DNA from: CAMCTV01 sp964420985
GTDB taxonomy: Bacteria > Bacteroidota > Bacteroidia > Flavobacteriales_D > Sanyastnellaceae
Length of the DNA: 64,000 nt
Reading direction: 5' to 3'
Assembly: GCA_964420985.1 (NCBI GenBank)
Contig: CAYQUT010000005.1
Location: 1 to 64,000 of the forward strand
Within the stretch, counting starts at the first letter, position 1. Each line of letters opens with the position of its first letter. The translations under genes were made by a program, and so were the position numbers. The notes below the pieces were generated by a model. It worked only from the letters and a program-made list of their open reading frames with translations, was not told the origin of the DNA and made no database searches. Of the stretch, positions 17,749 through 26,099 are shown in pieces.

Positions 17749-18791
17749 GCATTCAATTGTTTCAGTGCTGCCTCGTACACCCGTCTCATTCCTTCTTCGG
17801 TTGAAATTTTGGCTTTCCATCCCAACTTCTGTTCGACAAAAGACATATCGCAATAGCGGGAATGAACGCCAACTGGCTTATCCAACAAAGGCTTGATGGT
17901 AGGCTCGTACCCCGCGAATTGACAGAACAATTGAATGATCTCTCTAAACGAAGTGAGCTTACCCATTCCAATGTTGATGGCTGTTCCGTCATGTATGTGG
18001 TCCATGGCCAATAAAATGCAATCAATCACATCATCGATGTGGACAAAATCACGACCTTGGTGACCACTGCCCCACACCTCAAATGGATCTTCTTTTCGAG
18101 CAGCCCGTGCTGCAATGGCAGGAACAGGATAGGTTAAATCTTGGTCTTCACCATAACCACTAAATGGACGAATACAAGTCACCTTTAGACCGTAATGTGA
18201 AGCTGCAATCTTGGCCAAAAATTCGCCCGTTAGTTTGCTCCAACCATAGGTCATATCTGGCTCACCCATTTTCTTGAAATTGATGTCACTCTCTTTCAGT
18301 GCAATGGCACCTTCAACAGTTTGCAAGTCCACCGGATAAGCCGCGGAGGAGCTGGGGTACAACAAACGCTCCGGTTTATAATTCACAGCCCAATAAAACA
18401 TTTCTGCGTCAATGGCCAAATCCAAGGCCACCATCATGGGATCTCCATCAATCTTAGCGCGCCCACCCACAATGGCAGCAAAGTGAAAAACATCTGCGAT
18501 GCGATCTGTATCAAAGGGGTAATCCTCTGAAAAATGCTGAGGATTGTCCATCAAACGGCGCATCACTTTTAAAGCATCATCATGAATAAACAATGCTCGT
18601 GAATCGTACACCACATAATCCTCACCCCTTACCGCAGTCTCATGACTCAACCAAGTGTCCGGATGGGTTCCCACCATCAAGTTGTCAATAAAAACAACTT
18701 GATCTTCCGTTGTATTCAAAATTCGTTTTACCATATTGCGACCGACAAAGCCGCAACCACCGGTTACCAAATGTGTTTTTACATTCTCCAT
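17745..18791 (-). CDS. NAD-dependent sugar epimerase/dehydratase (extended SDR)
   Basis: 348 residues from ATG 18791 (MENVKTHLVTGG). The Rossmann motif GGCGFVG is at the N-terminus, with SSSAAYP and the catalytic YGWSK (YxxxK) later; FSGYGED and GQGRDFVHIDD-like segments are typical of nucleotide-sugar epimerases and dehydratases. It supplies a nucleotide sugar to the two downstream glycosyltransferases. Substrate cannot be told from motifs; GDP-mannose or UDP-sugar are both possible. It is divergent from the alkyltransferase-like gene, 45 bp apart. Confidence 0.88.
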   Translation of the reverse strand: MENVKTHLVTGGCGFVGRNMVKRILNTTEDQVVFIDNLMVGTHPDTWLSHETAVRGEDYVVYDSRALFIHDDALKVMRRLMDNPQHFSEDYPFDTDRIADVFHFAAIVGGRAKIDGDPMMVALDLAIDAEMFYWAVNYKPERLLYPSSSAAYPVDLQTVEGAIALKESDINFKKMGEPDMTYGWSKLTGEFLAKIAASHYGLKVTCIRPFSGYGEDQDLTYPVPAIAARAARKEDPFEVWGSGHQGRDFVHIDDVIDCILLAMDHIHDGTAINIGMGKLTSFREIIQLFCQFAGYEPTIKPLLDKPVGVHSRYCDMSFVEQKLGWKAKISTEEGMRRVYEAALKQLNA

Positions 18792-18836
18792 TTCAGTCTG
18801 CAAAATACGAAGGTTTCATTTACTTTTGAAGCCGAG

Positions 18837-19160
18837 ATGAACGAGTTTTACGCAGCCATATATGAATTGGTAAAAGTGATTCCAAAGGGAAAAGTCACCA
18901 CTTACGGAGCCATAGCTGCGGCATTGGAAAAGCCCAAAGGAGCCAGGCTTGTAGGATATGCAATGAATGCCTGTGATAAAAGTTTACCTGCTCATCGTGT
19001 GGTGAACAGAAATGGATTGCTCACAGGAAAAGTTCACTTTCCAGGCCCTGAGGAAATGGCCAATCGTTTAAGAGCGGATGGGCTAATCGTTGACGGAGAC
19101 CAAATCATTGATTTCGAAAAACACTTTTGGGATCCAGCTGAGGAGTGGTCTTCAATGTAA
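18837..19160 (+). CDS. Alkyltransferase-like protein (ATL, MGMT family without the active cysteine)
   Basis: 107 residues from ATG 18837. It has the MGMT C-terminal DNA-binding fold: GKVTTYGAIA, an arginine finger region GARLVGYAMNA, and then PAHRV in place of the PCHRV active site. The missing cysteine means it cannot accept alkyl groups. ATL proteins bind O6-alkylguanine and hand it to nucleotide excision repair; uvrA is 3.3 kb away in this window. The Ala version is also known from Thermus. The 3' end overlaps the convergent PAP2 gene by 9 bp. Confidence 0.9.
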   Translation: MNEFYAAIYELVKVIPKGKVTTYGAIAAALEKPKGARLVGYAMNACDKSLPAHRVVNRNGLLTGKVHFPGPEEMANRLRADGLIVDGDQIIDFEKHFWDPAEEWSSM

Positions 19161-19736
19161 TGAAAGGTTCAACCAATGTTGCATCTTTTTTGACTTTAGT
19201 CCTTTCCAAAGCCCCCATGCGGAAAATCCGCCCATCAACCAACCCATTAGAACATCTGTCAGATAATGCACCCCAAGATACATTCTAGAGTATCCAATCA
19301 AGAGAACCCAAATGGTCAAGAAGATGGTCCAAAAACGATGAATGGGTCGTAGGACCAAGATGAAGAACAAGGCCACTGCCATGGTGTTGGCCGCATGACT
19401 GGAATAAAAACCAAACTGTCCTCCCTTGTAATCATGACCGTTGTTGTCTTTGACAAAATGTAAATATCCTTCTAATATTGGATCATGGCTGGGACGAAGT
19501 CGTTCCACCATGGGTTTAAAAATTGTTGAAGCCAATTGGTCATTGAAAAGAATCAATAATCCGAAGCAAATAAGCACTTTCCAAACAGACAGTTGAAAGC
19601 GACGAAGTAAAACAAAAATCATGACCAGATAAAGCAAAAAACTTGCATCACGGTAACTAATCCACCACATAAAACGATCCATCCCAGCAGAATGATACTG
19701 GTGAATGAAGGCAATAATAGATTGATCGATAGACAT
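19152..19736 (-). CDS. PAP2-family membrane phosphatase
   Basis: 194 residues with five to six hydrophobic segments. The three phosphatase signatures are intact: KPMVERLRP, FYSSHAAN and SRMYLGVHYLTDV. The family removes phosphate from lipid phosphates such as undecaprenyl pyrophosphate or phosphatidic acid at the inner membrane. It ends 3 bp before the acyl-CoA synthetase start would be expected upstream, so the two are probably co-transcribed. Confidence 0.93.
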   Translation of the reverse strand: MSIDQSIIAFIHQYHSAGMDRFMWWISYRDASFLLYLVMIFVLLRRFQLSVWKVLICFGLLILFNDQLASTIFKPMVERLRPSHDPILEGYLHFVKDNNGHDYKGGQFGFYSSHAANTMAVALFFILVLRPIHRFWTIFLTIWVLLIGYSRMYLGVHYLTDVLMGWLMGGFSAWGLWKGLKSKKMQHWLNLSLH

Positions 19737-19739
19737 GAT

Positions 19740-21509
19740 TTACTTTTCCCCAAACATTTCTTCAACCAAATGACGATAATTCTCCATGATGCGCTTGCGC
19801 TTCAATTTCAATGTAGGCGTAATCTCCCCTTTGTTGATGGAGAAGGGCTCCTTTACTATTTGAAAAGACTTTACTTGCTCCCATTTTCCAAAACGAACAT
19901 TGATTTTCAAAATGTCTTGCCATATCAATTCTTTAATGGTCTCATGGTGTAACCACTGATCTCCATGGTCTTGGGCAATGCCCTTTTGACGTGCAATCTC
20001 AGCCAAGGCCAAACGATCAGGAACGACCAATGCACCAGGGAATTTTTGATTCTCCCCAATGACCATGCATTGCTCAATGTACAACGACTCTTTCAAAGCA
20101 TTCTCCAGAACCTGCGGCGCAACATACTTCCCACCACTGGTTTTGAACATTTCTTTTTTTCGATCCGTAATCACCAAAAAGCCGTCTCTGAATTCTCCGA
20201 TATCACCCGTATGAAACCAACCGTCCTTGATGACCTCAGCCGTTAGATCCGGCTGTTTGAAATAACCCAACATCACATTAGGACCTTTGACCGTAATCTC
20301 GCCATCCTCCATGATTTTGACCTGCACTCCATCTATCAGTTTACCGACCGATCCAACACACAACATATCCTTACCACGAACCGTATTCACCGTTACAACA
20401 GGGGAAGTTTCAGTAAGTCCATAACCCTCCAAAACCGTCATACCCGCTGCATTAAAAAAACGAGCCAACCGCGGCTGCAAAGCTGCACTACCCGATGCGA
20501 TGGCTCCTATTCGCGTCAATCCCAAAGCTGCTCTGACCTTGCTAAATACGAGCTTATTGGCTAGCCCTAATTGTAAACGATACGAGAATGATTTACCAGA
20601 AGGCTCCCATTCTAAAGCCAAGTTCAAAGCCCATTGAAACAGTACTTTTTTAATACCCGTATTGGCCAAACCTTTCTGAACAATTCCATCGTACACTTTT
20701 TCCAACAACCTTGGTACTGCGGTGAATACATGAGGCTGACAGTGATTCAAATCCTCTTTGATGTTCTCCATATTGGTCATGTAAATGGTCACCCCATTCA
20801 ACATGTACAAATAGTGTAGCATGCGCTCAAATATGTGACAACAGGGTAAGAAACTCAACGAAACAGAATTGCCCTTTTCCAACAGTGGCAAACGAGGATC
20901 GGACGCGACAACATTGGTAGCAATATTCTCATGGCTTAGCATCACCCCTTTGGGCAGACCTGTGGTTCCGGAGGTATAAATGATGGTGGCCAAATCATTG
21001 ACCACTACTTTATTCCTTCGAGATGTTAATTCCTCTATTCGCTTGTTGTCCTTTAAAGCAATGCTATTCCATTTGGGCACATTGTCCACCGCATCAAATG
21101 AAAACACTTTGGGTTGAGCCGTTAAGCGAGGATAAATGGCTTTTACTTTCTCATACAAAGCCACGTCGGACAGAAAAATCAACTTGGCTTCAGAGTGATT
21201 CAAAATATATTCGTAATCGGTCTCTGTCATGGTAGGATAAATGGGAACATCCACCGCACCTATTTGGAGGGCTGCGTGATCCACAATATTCCATTCACAA
21301 CGATTGTATGAGGTGATAATGGCTATGCGATCTCCGCTTTCTATGCCCAATTCGAGAAGGCCTTGAGCCATCTCTTCCACTTGTTGAATAAAAGACTCAG
21401 TGGAGATAGACTCCCAATGGTTGTCCTTCTTGGTAACAATCATTTCCGACAATGGATAGTGTTCCATTTGGTGGTACGGAAAATCAAATAAACGTGTTGG
21501 TTGCGTCAT
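19740..21509 (-). CDS. Long-chain fatty acid-CoA ligase (AMP-binding)
   Basis: 589 residues. The AMP-binding P-loop IIYTSGTTGLPKGV, the LEGYGLTETSP motif and the WFHTGDIGEF and DRKKEMFKTSGGKYVAP motifs are all present; the latter matches the bacterial FadD15-type long-chain subgroup. It activates fatty acids to acyl-CoA through an acyl-AMP. It is directly upstream of the PAP2 phosphatase (3 bp gap), so both may act in lipid turnover. Confidence 0.94.
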   Translation of the reverse strand: MTQPTRLFDFPYHQMEHYPLSEMIVTKKDNHWESISTESFIQQVEEMAQGLLELGIESGDRIAIITSYNRCEWNIVDHAALQIGAVDVPIYPTMTETDYEYILNHSEAKLIFLSDVALYEKVKAIYPRLTAQPKVFSFDAVDNVPKWNSIALKDNKRIEELTSRRNKVVVNDLATIIYTSGTTGLPKGVMLSHENIATNVVASDPRLPLLEKGNSVSLSFLPCCHIFERMLHYLYMLNGVTIYMTNMENIKEDLNHCQPHVFTAVPRLLEKVYDGIVQKGLANTGIKKVLFQWALNLALEWEPSGKSFSYRLQLGLANKLVFSKVRAALGLTRIGAIASGSAALQPRLARFFNAAGMTVLEGYGLTETSPVVTVNTVRGKDMLCVGSVGKLIDGVQVKIMEDGEITVKGPNVMLGYFKQPDLTAEVIKDGWFHTGDIGEFRDGFLVITDRKKEMFKTSGGKYVAPQVLENALKESLYIEQCMVIGENQKFPGALVVPDRLALAEIARQKGIAQDHGDQWLHHETIKELIWQDILKINVRFGKWEQVKSFQIVKEPFSINKGEITPTLKLKRKRIMENYRHLVEEMFGEK

Positions 21510-21555
21510 ATTGCGAATATAACCAAAACGGATTAGACAATTTTTAGCAACACAA

Positions 21556-22164
21556 TCAAATGTGTTTTAACTGCTCGGAGATATAGGCTTTAATTTCACC
21601 CCATTGAACATCGATATACATTCGCGGACTTAACTCTAAATCAGCATCCTCGAAATAGCTCAAACTTTTTAAAACCATAAATACAGAACCATCCGGATAC
21701 TTATCATTATAAAAGCCTAACACTTCACTCAAAGAGTAACGTTGTAATATAAAGTACAAATCAATAAAATCCTTTTTACTACCTCTTCCGGAAATTGCGT
21801 TCAATTTCATTGCTGCAATATCCTTATCTGAGGCCAGCCGCACTTTGTTGCTTTGAATAACAGGTCCAATCCATGCGTATTGATAAGAAACCAAATCAAC
21901 TTTAATATCATTAACAGAGCAAACCAAAATGTTCTCTGATTTCTTAATCAATTGAACACTGCCTAGTAACGAAAGTTTAGAAAGGAAAAGATCTTCATTC
22001 AAGGGCTGATTTCCGAAGAAATCCAAATCAATTGAATCTCTGTGACCGTATTGAAGCGCCAACGAAGTACCACCTACCAGAACAAATGAATCAAAAGTTG
22101 ATTCATTCATTATGTTGGCTAACAATTCCAGAAGTTCGGGCTTGACAGTTGCTGTGTGTAACAT
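21556..22164 (-). CDS. AbiEii/AbiGii-type nucleotidyltransferase toxin
   Basis: 202 residues. The nucleotidyltransferase core shows LVGGTSLAL (GGTS 31-34) and DLD at 46-48, the GS...DxD metal site of the AbiEii toxin family. It overlaps its upstream partner by 46 bp, which suggests translational coupling. AbiE systems act as type IV toxin-antitoxin units and phage abortive infection; in relatives the toxin adds nucleotides to tRNA or binds GTP. It is located in core chromosome between an acyl-CoA ligase and uvrA. Confidence 0.87.
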   Translation of the reverse strand: MLHTATVKPELLELLANIMNESTFDSFVLVGGTSLALQYGHRDSIDLDFFGNQPLNEDLFLSKLSLLGSVQLIKKSENILVCSVNDIKVDLVSYQYAWIGPVIQSNKVRLASDKDIAAMKLNAISGRGSKKDFIDLYFILQRYSLSEVLGFYNDKYPDGSVFMVLKSLSYFEDADLELSPRMYIDVQWGEIKAYISEQLKHI

Positions 22165-22421
22165 CTGAATTGACTTTTATCGATGTTTAAAACCAAAGCT
22201 AAATAGGCGTGAGTCCTCTTATCCAACGTTCTCAAATTGGTAACAACCTCAACAATTTCCTCTCTGGAATACAATTTCTTAATCAGCTCCCAATCTCTCA
22301 AAAAACCAAACTCCACTACTTTAAAAATGATTTGAGATTTATGCTGACTTAGGTTGATTTGCGTCAAATCAATATCCCAAAATAAGTGATTAGAGAATTG
22401 ATTTAGGACTTCTTGATTCAT
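22119..22421 (-). CDS. DUF6922-like antitoxin partner of AbiEii toxin
   Basis: 100 residues beginning MNQEVLNQFSNHLFWD. The LFWDID start and the internal VVEFGFLRDWELIKKLYSRE fit the small DUF6922-type proteins that precede AbiEii-like toxins in Bacteroidota. No HTH motif is certain. It overlaps the toxin gene by 46 bp and comes first, the usual antitoxin-toxin order. A TATTTTTG -7-like element lies just upstream of the ATG. Confidence 0.75.
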   Translation of the reverse strand: MNQEVLNQFSNHLFWDIDLTQINLSQHKSQIIFKVVEFGFLRDWELIKKLYSREEIVEVVTNLRTLDKRTHAYLALVLNIDKSQFRCYTQQLSSPNFWNC

Positions 22422-22453
22422 GAATCAAAAATAGAATAAATAAAGCTTCTAAA

Positions 22454-25267
22454 TTACTTCAACTCATCTTTTAAGAATCTTCCCGTATGACTGGCTTTGA
22501 TTTTAACCAACTCTTCTGGCGTTCCTTGACCAACAATCATACCTCCCCCCTCGCCACCATCGGGTCCTAAGTCCACGATGAAATCCGCTACTTTGATCAC
22601 ATCCATATTGTGTTCAATAACAACCACCGAATTTCCTCTGTCTACCAATCGATTCAGCACGTTAATCAACATCTCTACATCTTGAAAATGCAGACCAGTT
22701 GTGGGCTCATCCAAAATATAGATGGTATTTCCCGTATCTCTTTTGGACAACTCTGTACTCAACTTCACCCGTTGGGCCTCTCCCCCACTCAATGTGGTGC
22801 TGTGTTGTCCCAAAGAAATATACCCCAAACCAACGTCATGCAATGTCTTGAGGGTATTGTGAATATTCCTATGATTTTCAAAAAACAAAACACCTTCCTC
22901 AACTGTCATATCCAAAACATCTGCAATGCTTTTTCCTTTGTACTTCACTTCCAGAGTCTCTCTGTTGTATCGCTTTCCATTGCAAGACTCGCATTCCACC
23001 ATTACATCTGGAAGAAAATTCATTTCAATCACCTTGACTCCCCCGCCCTTGCAGGTCTCACAACGTCCACCACTTACATTAAAACTAAATCGACCCGGCT
23101 GATAACCCCTGATCTTGGATTCCGGTAACTGAGCAAAGAGTTGTCTAATATCGGTGAAGATACCCGTATAAGTGCTTGGATTGGATCTTGGCGTTCTACC
23201 AATGGGGGATTGGTCAATCTCCACAACCTTGTCCAAATGTTCCAATCCTTTGATTGTTTTATAAGGCAACGGCTTTCTTTGGTTATCATAAAAATGATGC
23301 GCCAAAATGGGATACAACGTATGATTGATTAAACTTGATTTTCCCCCACCACTCACGCCAGCGATACAAGTGAAAGTTCCGAGTGGAATTTTTAGGTTGA
23401 CGTTTTTAAGATTGTGGCCTCTGGCCCCTAAAAGCTCCAGTTGCTTTCCATTTCCTTTCCGACGTTTTATAGGAACTTCTATTTTACGTTTCCCACTGAG
23501 GTATTGACCGGTAACACTTTTTCCCTTGAGATGCTCTTTCGGAGGACCTTGAGCGACAACCTTACCTCCATGAACTCCGGCATGCGGACCAATATCAATG
23601 AGGTAGTCGGCACTCAGCATCATGTCCTTATCATGCTCAACCACCAAAACACTATTGCCCACATCACGCAGTGCTTTCAAACTATTGATCAATCGCTGAT
23701 TGTCACGTTGATGCAACCCAATGCTGGGCTCATCCAAGATGTACAACACGCCCACCAATTGCGCACCAATCTGAGAAGCCAATCTAATGCGCTGTGCTTC
23801 ACCTCCACTCAACGTTTTAGAACTTCTGTGCAAGGTGAGATAATCCAACCCCACATCCATTAAAAAACGCAATCGGTCTTTGATCTCCTTTAGCGGCTCT
23901 CGGGCTATCTTCAATTGCCTTTCATTCATCGCTTCATGCGCAGTTTCCATCCATTGCGATAACAACTTCAGGTCCATGGCCGCCAACTCATAAATGTGCT
24001 TTCCATTGATCTTAAAATACAACGCTTCTTTTTTCAACCGCGCACCTTGACATTCAGGACAATTGACCTTGTTCATGAAACTTTCCGCCCATCGCCTGAT
24101 GGAAGGACTGGCATCATCTTCTGCTTGTTTTTCGATGAATGCAATGATGCCATCATAGCGCGTGCGCATGCTTTGGCCATTGTTCAATGTAACTACTACT
24201 TCATCGTCGGTTCCATAAAACAAGACCTGAATAGCATCTTTGGGAATGTCCTTGATGGGGGTAGTAAGTCCTACCTCATAACCTTTTAAAATGGACTCGA
24301 TCTGTTGAAATATCCAAGTCTGTTTGGATTCTCCCAACGGAGCAATCCCTCCCTTTTTGATGGACACTTTGTCATCTGGAACAATTTTCTTCAAATCAAT
24401 TTCCGCGACACTGCCCAATCCATTGCAATGGGGACATGCACCATATGGACTATTGAATGAAAATAAATTGGGTTCAGGTTCTGGATAGGAGATTCCGGAT
24501 GTGGGACACATCAGAAACTGGCTGTAATGCTGTAGTTTCAATTTTTCATCCTCCATTGGAGCAACCATCATCGAACCCTTTCCCATTTTCATGGCCAAGC
24601 GCACAGAATCCTTCAAACGGGTATCCGGTTCATTGCCGGCCAAGCGGTCAATGACAATCTCGATATCATGAATTTTGTACCGATCCAACTTCATTCCCTT
24701 CGTCAATTCCACAATCACTCCATCAACTCTGGCTCGGACAAATCCCTGTCGCATGAATTGCTCAAACAATTCTCGATAATGTCCTTTGCGACCCTTGATT
24801 ATGGGCGCAAGCAAAACAATCTTCTTGCCCTTGAAGGCTTTTTTAATACGGTCAATGATCTCCTCTTGGTTGTATTTTACCATAGGTAAACCAGACACAT
24901 GGCTGTATGCCGTGGAAGCTCTGGAATAGAGCAAGCGAAGGAAATCGTAAATCTCCGTTATGGTACCTACGGTTGATCTCGGATTTTTTGAAACGGTTTT
25001 CTGCTCAATGGATATAACTGGCGACAAGCCATTGATCTTGTCCACGTCAGGTCGTTCTAGCTCTCCTAAAAACTGGCGCGCATAGGCATCAAATGTCTCG
25101 ATGTAACGCCTCTGACCTTCTGCATATATTGTATCGAAAGCCAATGAAGACTTTCCGCTTCCGCTTAATCCCGTAATCACAACCAGCTCATCCCTTGGGA
25201 TAATCAGGTCAATATTCTTCAGGTTGTTTTCTCGTGCCCCTAAAATCTCAATGTACTCTTTCTCCAT
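22454..25267 (-). CDS. uvrA: Excinuclease ABC subunit A
   Basis: 937 residues from ATG 25267. Two ABC ATPase halves: GLSGSGKSSLAFDT near the N-terminus and AGVSGGGKSSLINH in the second half, with two LSGGEAQR signatures. Zinc modules are visible as CPTSG...CPHC and CETC...CESC. UvrA finds bulky lesions and loads UvrB in nucleotide excision repair. Length and motifs are normal. Confidence 0.98.
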   Translation of the reverse strand: MEKEYIEILGARENNLKNIDLIIPRDELVVITGLSGSGKSSLAFDTIYAEGQRRYIETFDAYARQFLGELERPDVDKINGLSPVISIEQKTVSKNPRSTVGTITEIYDFLRLLYSRASTAYSHVSGLPMVKYNQEEIIDRIKKAFKGKKIVLLAPIIKGRKGHYRELFEQFMRQGFVRARVDGVIVELTKGMKLDRYKIHDIEIVIDRLAGNEPDTRLKDSVRLAMKMGKGSMMVAPMEDEKLKLQHYSQFLMCPTSGISYPEPEPNLFSFNSPYGACPHCNGLGSVAEIDLKKIVPDDKVSIKKGGIAPLGESKQTWIFQQIESILKGYEVGLTTPIKDIPKDAIQVLFYGTDDEVVVTLNNGQSMRTRYDGIIAFIEKQAEDDASPSIRRWAESFMNKVNCPECQGARLKKEALYFKINGKHIYELAAMDLKLLSQWMETAHEAMNERQLKIAREPLKEIKDRLRFLMDVGLDYLTLHRSSKTLSGGEAQRIRLASQIGAQLVGVLYILDEPSIGLHQRDNQRLINSLKALRDVGNSVLVVEHDKDMMLSADYLIDIGPHAGVHGGKVVAQGPPKEHLKGKSVTGQYLSGKRKIEVPIKRRKGNGKQLELLGARGHNLKNVNLKIPLGTFTCIAGVSGGGKSSLINHTLYPILAHHFYDNQRKPLPYKTIKGLEHLDKVVEIDQSPIGRTPRSNPSTYTGIFTDIRQLFAQLPESKIRGYQPGRFSFNVSGGRCETCKGGGVKVIEMNFLPDVMVECESCNGKRYNRETLEVKYKGKSIADVLDMTVEEGVLFFENHRNIHNTLKTLHDVGLGYISLGQHSTTLSGGEAQRVKLSTELSKRDTGNTIYILDEPTTGLHFQDVEMLINVLNRLVDRGNSVVVIEHNMDVIKVADFIVDLGPDGGEGGGMIVGQGTPEELVKIKASHTGRFLKDELK

Positions 25268-25300
25268 CAATCTGAAAACAACTAGAACGACGCTTTGTTT

Positions 25301-25948
25301 TTAGGAAACTTTCACCAATATCCCTTCCATAACAGAAGCTGCAACTTCAGCACTGTCTGCGGATTTGGTTAAGGTTGTAATGATTTCTTTGATCTTTATT
25401 TTTTCGATGACATCATTTTCTTCGTTGAACAAGGCAACCAAAGTTTCATCTCTCAGCTCTTCTGCGCGTTTCTCGTTGTTTCTGATTTCAGCAATGCATT
25501 TTTGAACACGATCAGAATAATACATTTCCGGAAGTTCTCCCACAATTTGATTCAATGAATCACATTGCTCTTGAATAAGCTTTGCGATAGCAATCATATT
25601 GGGATGAATTTGACGTGGCTTGTACAAGTTGATTTTTTTGGCAGCACTGTGCATAAAATCCGCTACATCATCCAAAACCACAGCCAACTCATAAATATCT
25701 TCTCTATCAAAGGGAACCAAAAAAATGGCATTGGCCTCTCGAACAATGGCGTCTGTGTAGGCATCACCTTGCTTTTCAAATTGAGAAATGGTGGCCAACA
25801 TATTGATGCGTTCCACATCACTTCCTGATAAACCTTCGACCATGGCTTTGGACATGTCGGTTAAACTTTGAGCACTCTTTTCGAAAAGAGGGTAAAAACG
25901 CTTGTCCTTAGGGACTAACATTTGAAGTACGCTATTGATATCTGCCAT
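25301..25948 (-). CDS. DUF47/PhoU-like phosphate transport regulator
   Basis: 215 residues from ATG 25948 (MADINSVLQ). All-helical protein with the PhoU/DUF47 pattern: VPFDREDIYELAVVLDDVADF and a second half with NNEKRAEELRDE. Such proteins are normally encoded beside a PitA-type low-affinity phosphate transporter and bind metals; no Pit gene is next to it here. It is 30 bp upstream of uvrA and may share its transcript. Confidence 0.85.
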   Translation of the reverse strand: MADINSVLQMLVPKDKRFYPLFEKSAQSLTDMSKAMVEGLSGSDVERINMLATISQFEKQGDAYTDAIVREANAIFLVPFDREDIYELAVVLDDVADFMHSAAKKINLYKPRQIHPNMIAIAKLIQEQCDSLNQIVGELPEMYYSDRVQKCIAEIRNNEKRAEELRDETLVALFNEENDVIEKIKIKEIITTLTKSADSAEVAASVMEGILVKVS

Positions 25949-26051
25949 TGTAATTTTCATAAGGCGATGATGCACCGCCAATCTTTTTCAAAGATGAAGC
26001 AAACATTTTTTAATTGTTAGGTTTTTCTTGATTAATTATCACCGAGAAATT

Positions 26052-26080
26052 AAAAAAAAGGCCGTCCTATTGGACGGCCT
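26052..26080 (-). terminator. Rho-independent terminator of the secreted protein gene
   Basis: On the - strand a perfect 9-bp stem (AGGCCGTCC / GGACGGCCT, loop AATA) is followed by eight T residues. It lies 20 bp after the stop of the upstream secreted-protein gene and separates it from the DUF47 gene. Confidence 0.92.
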
Positions 26081-26099
26081 CTTACCTATCAACTATTTC

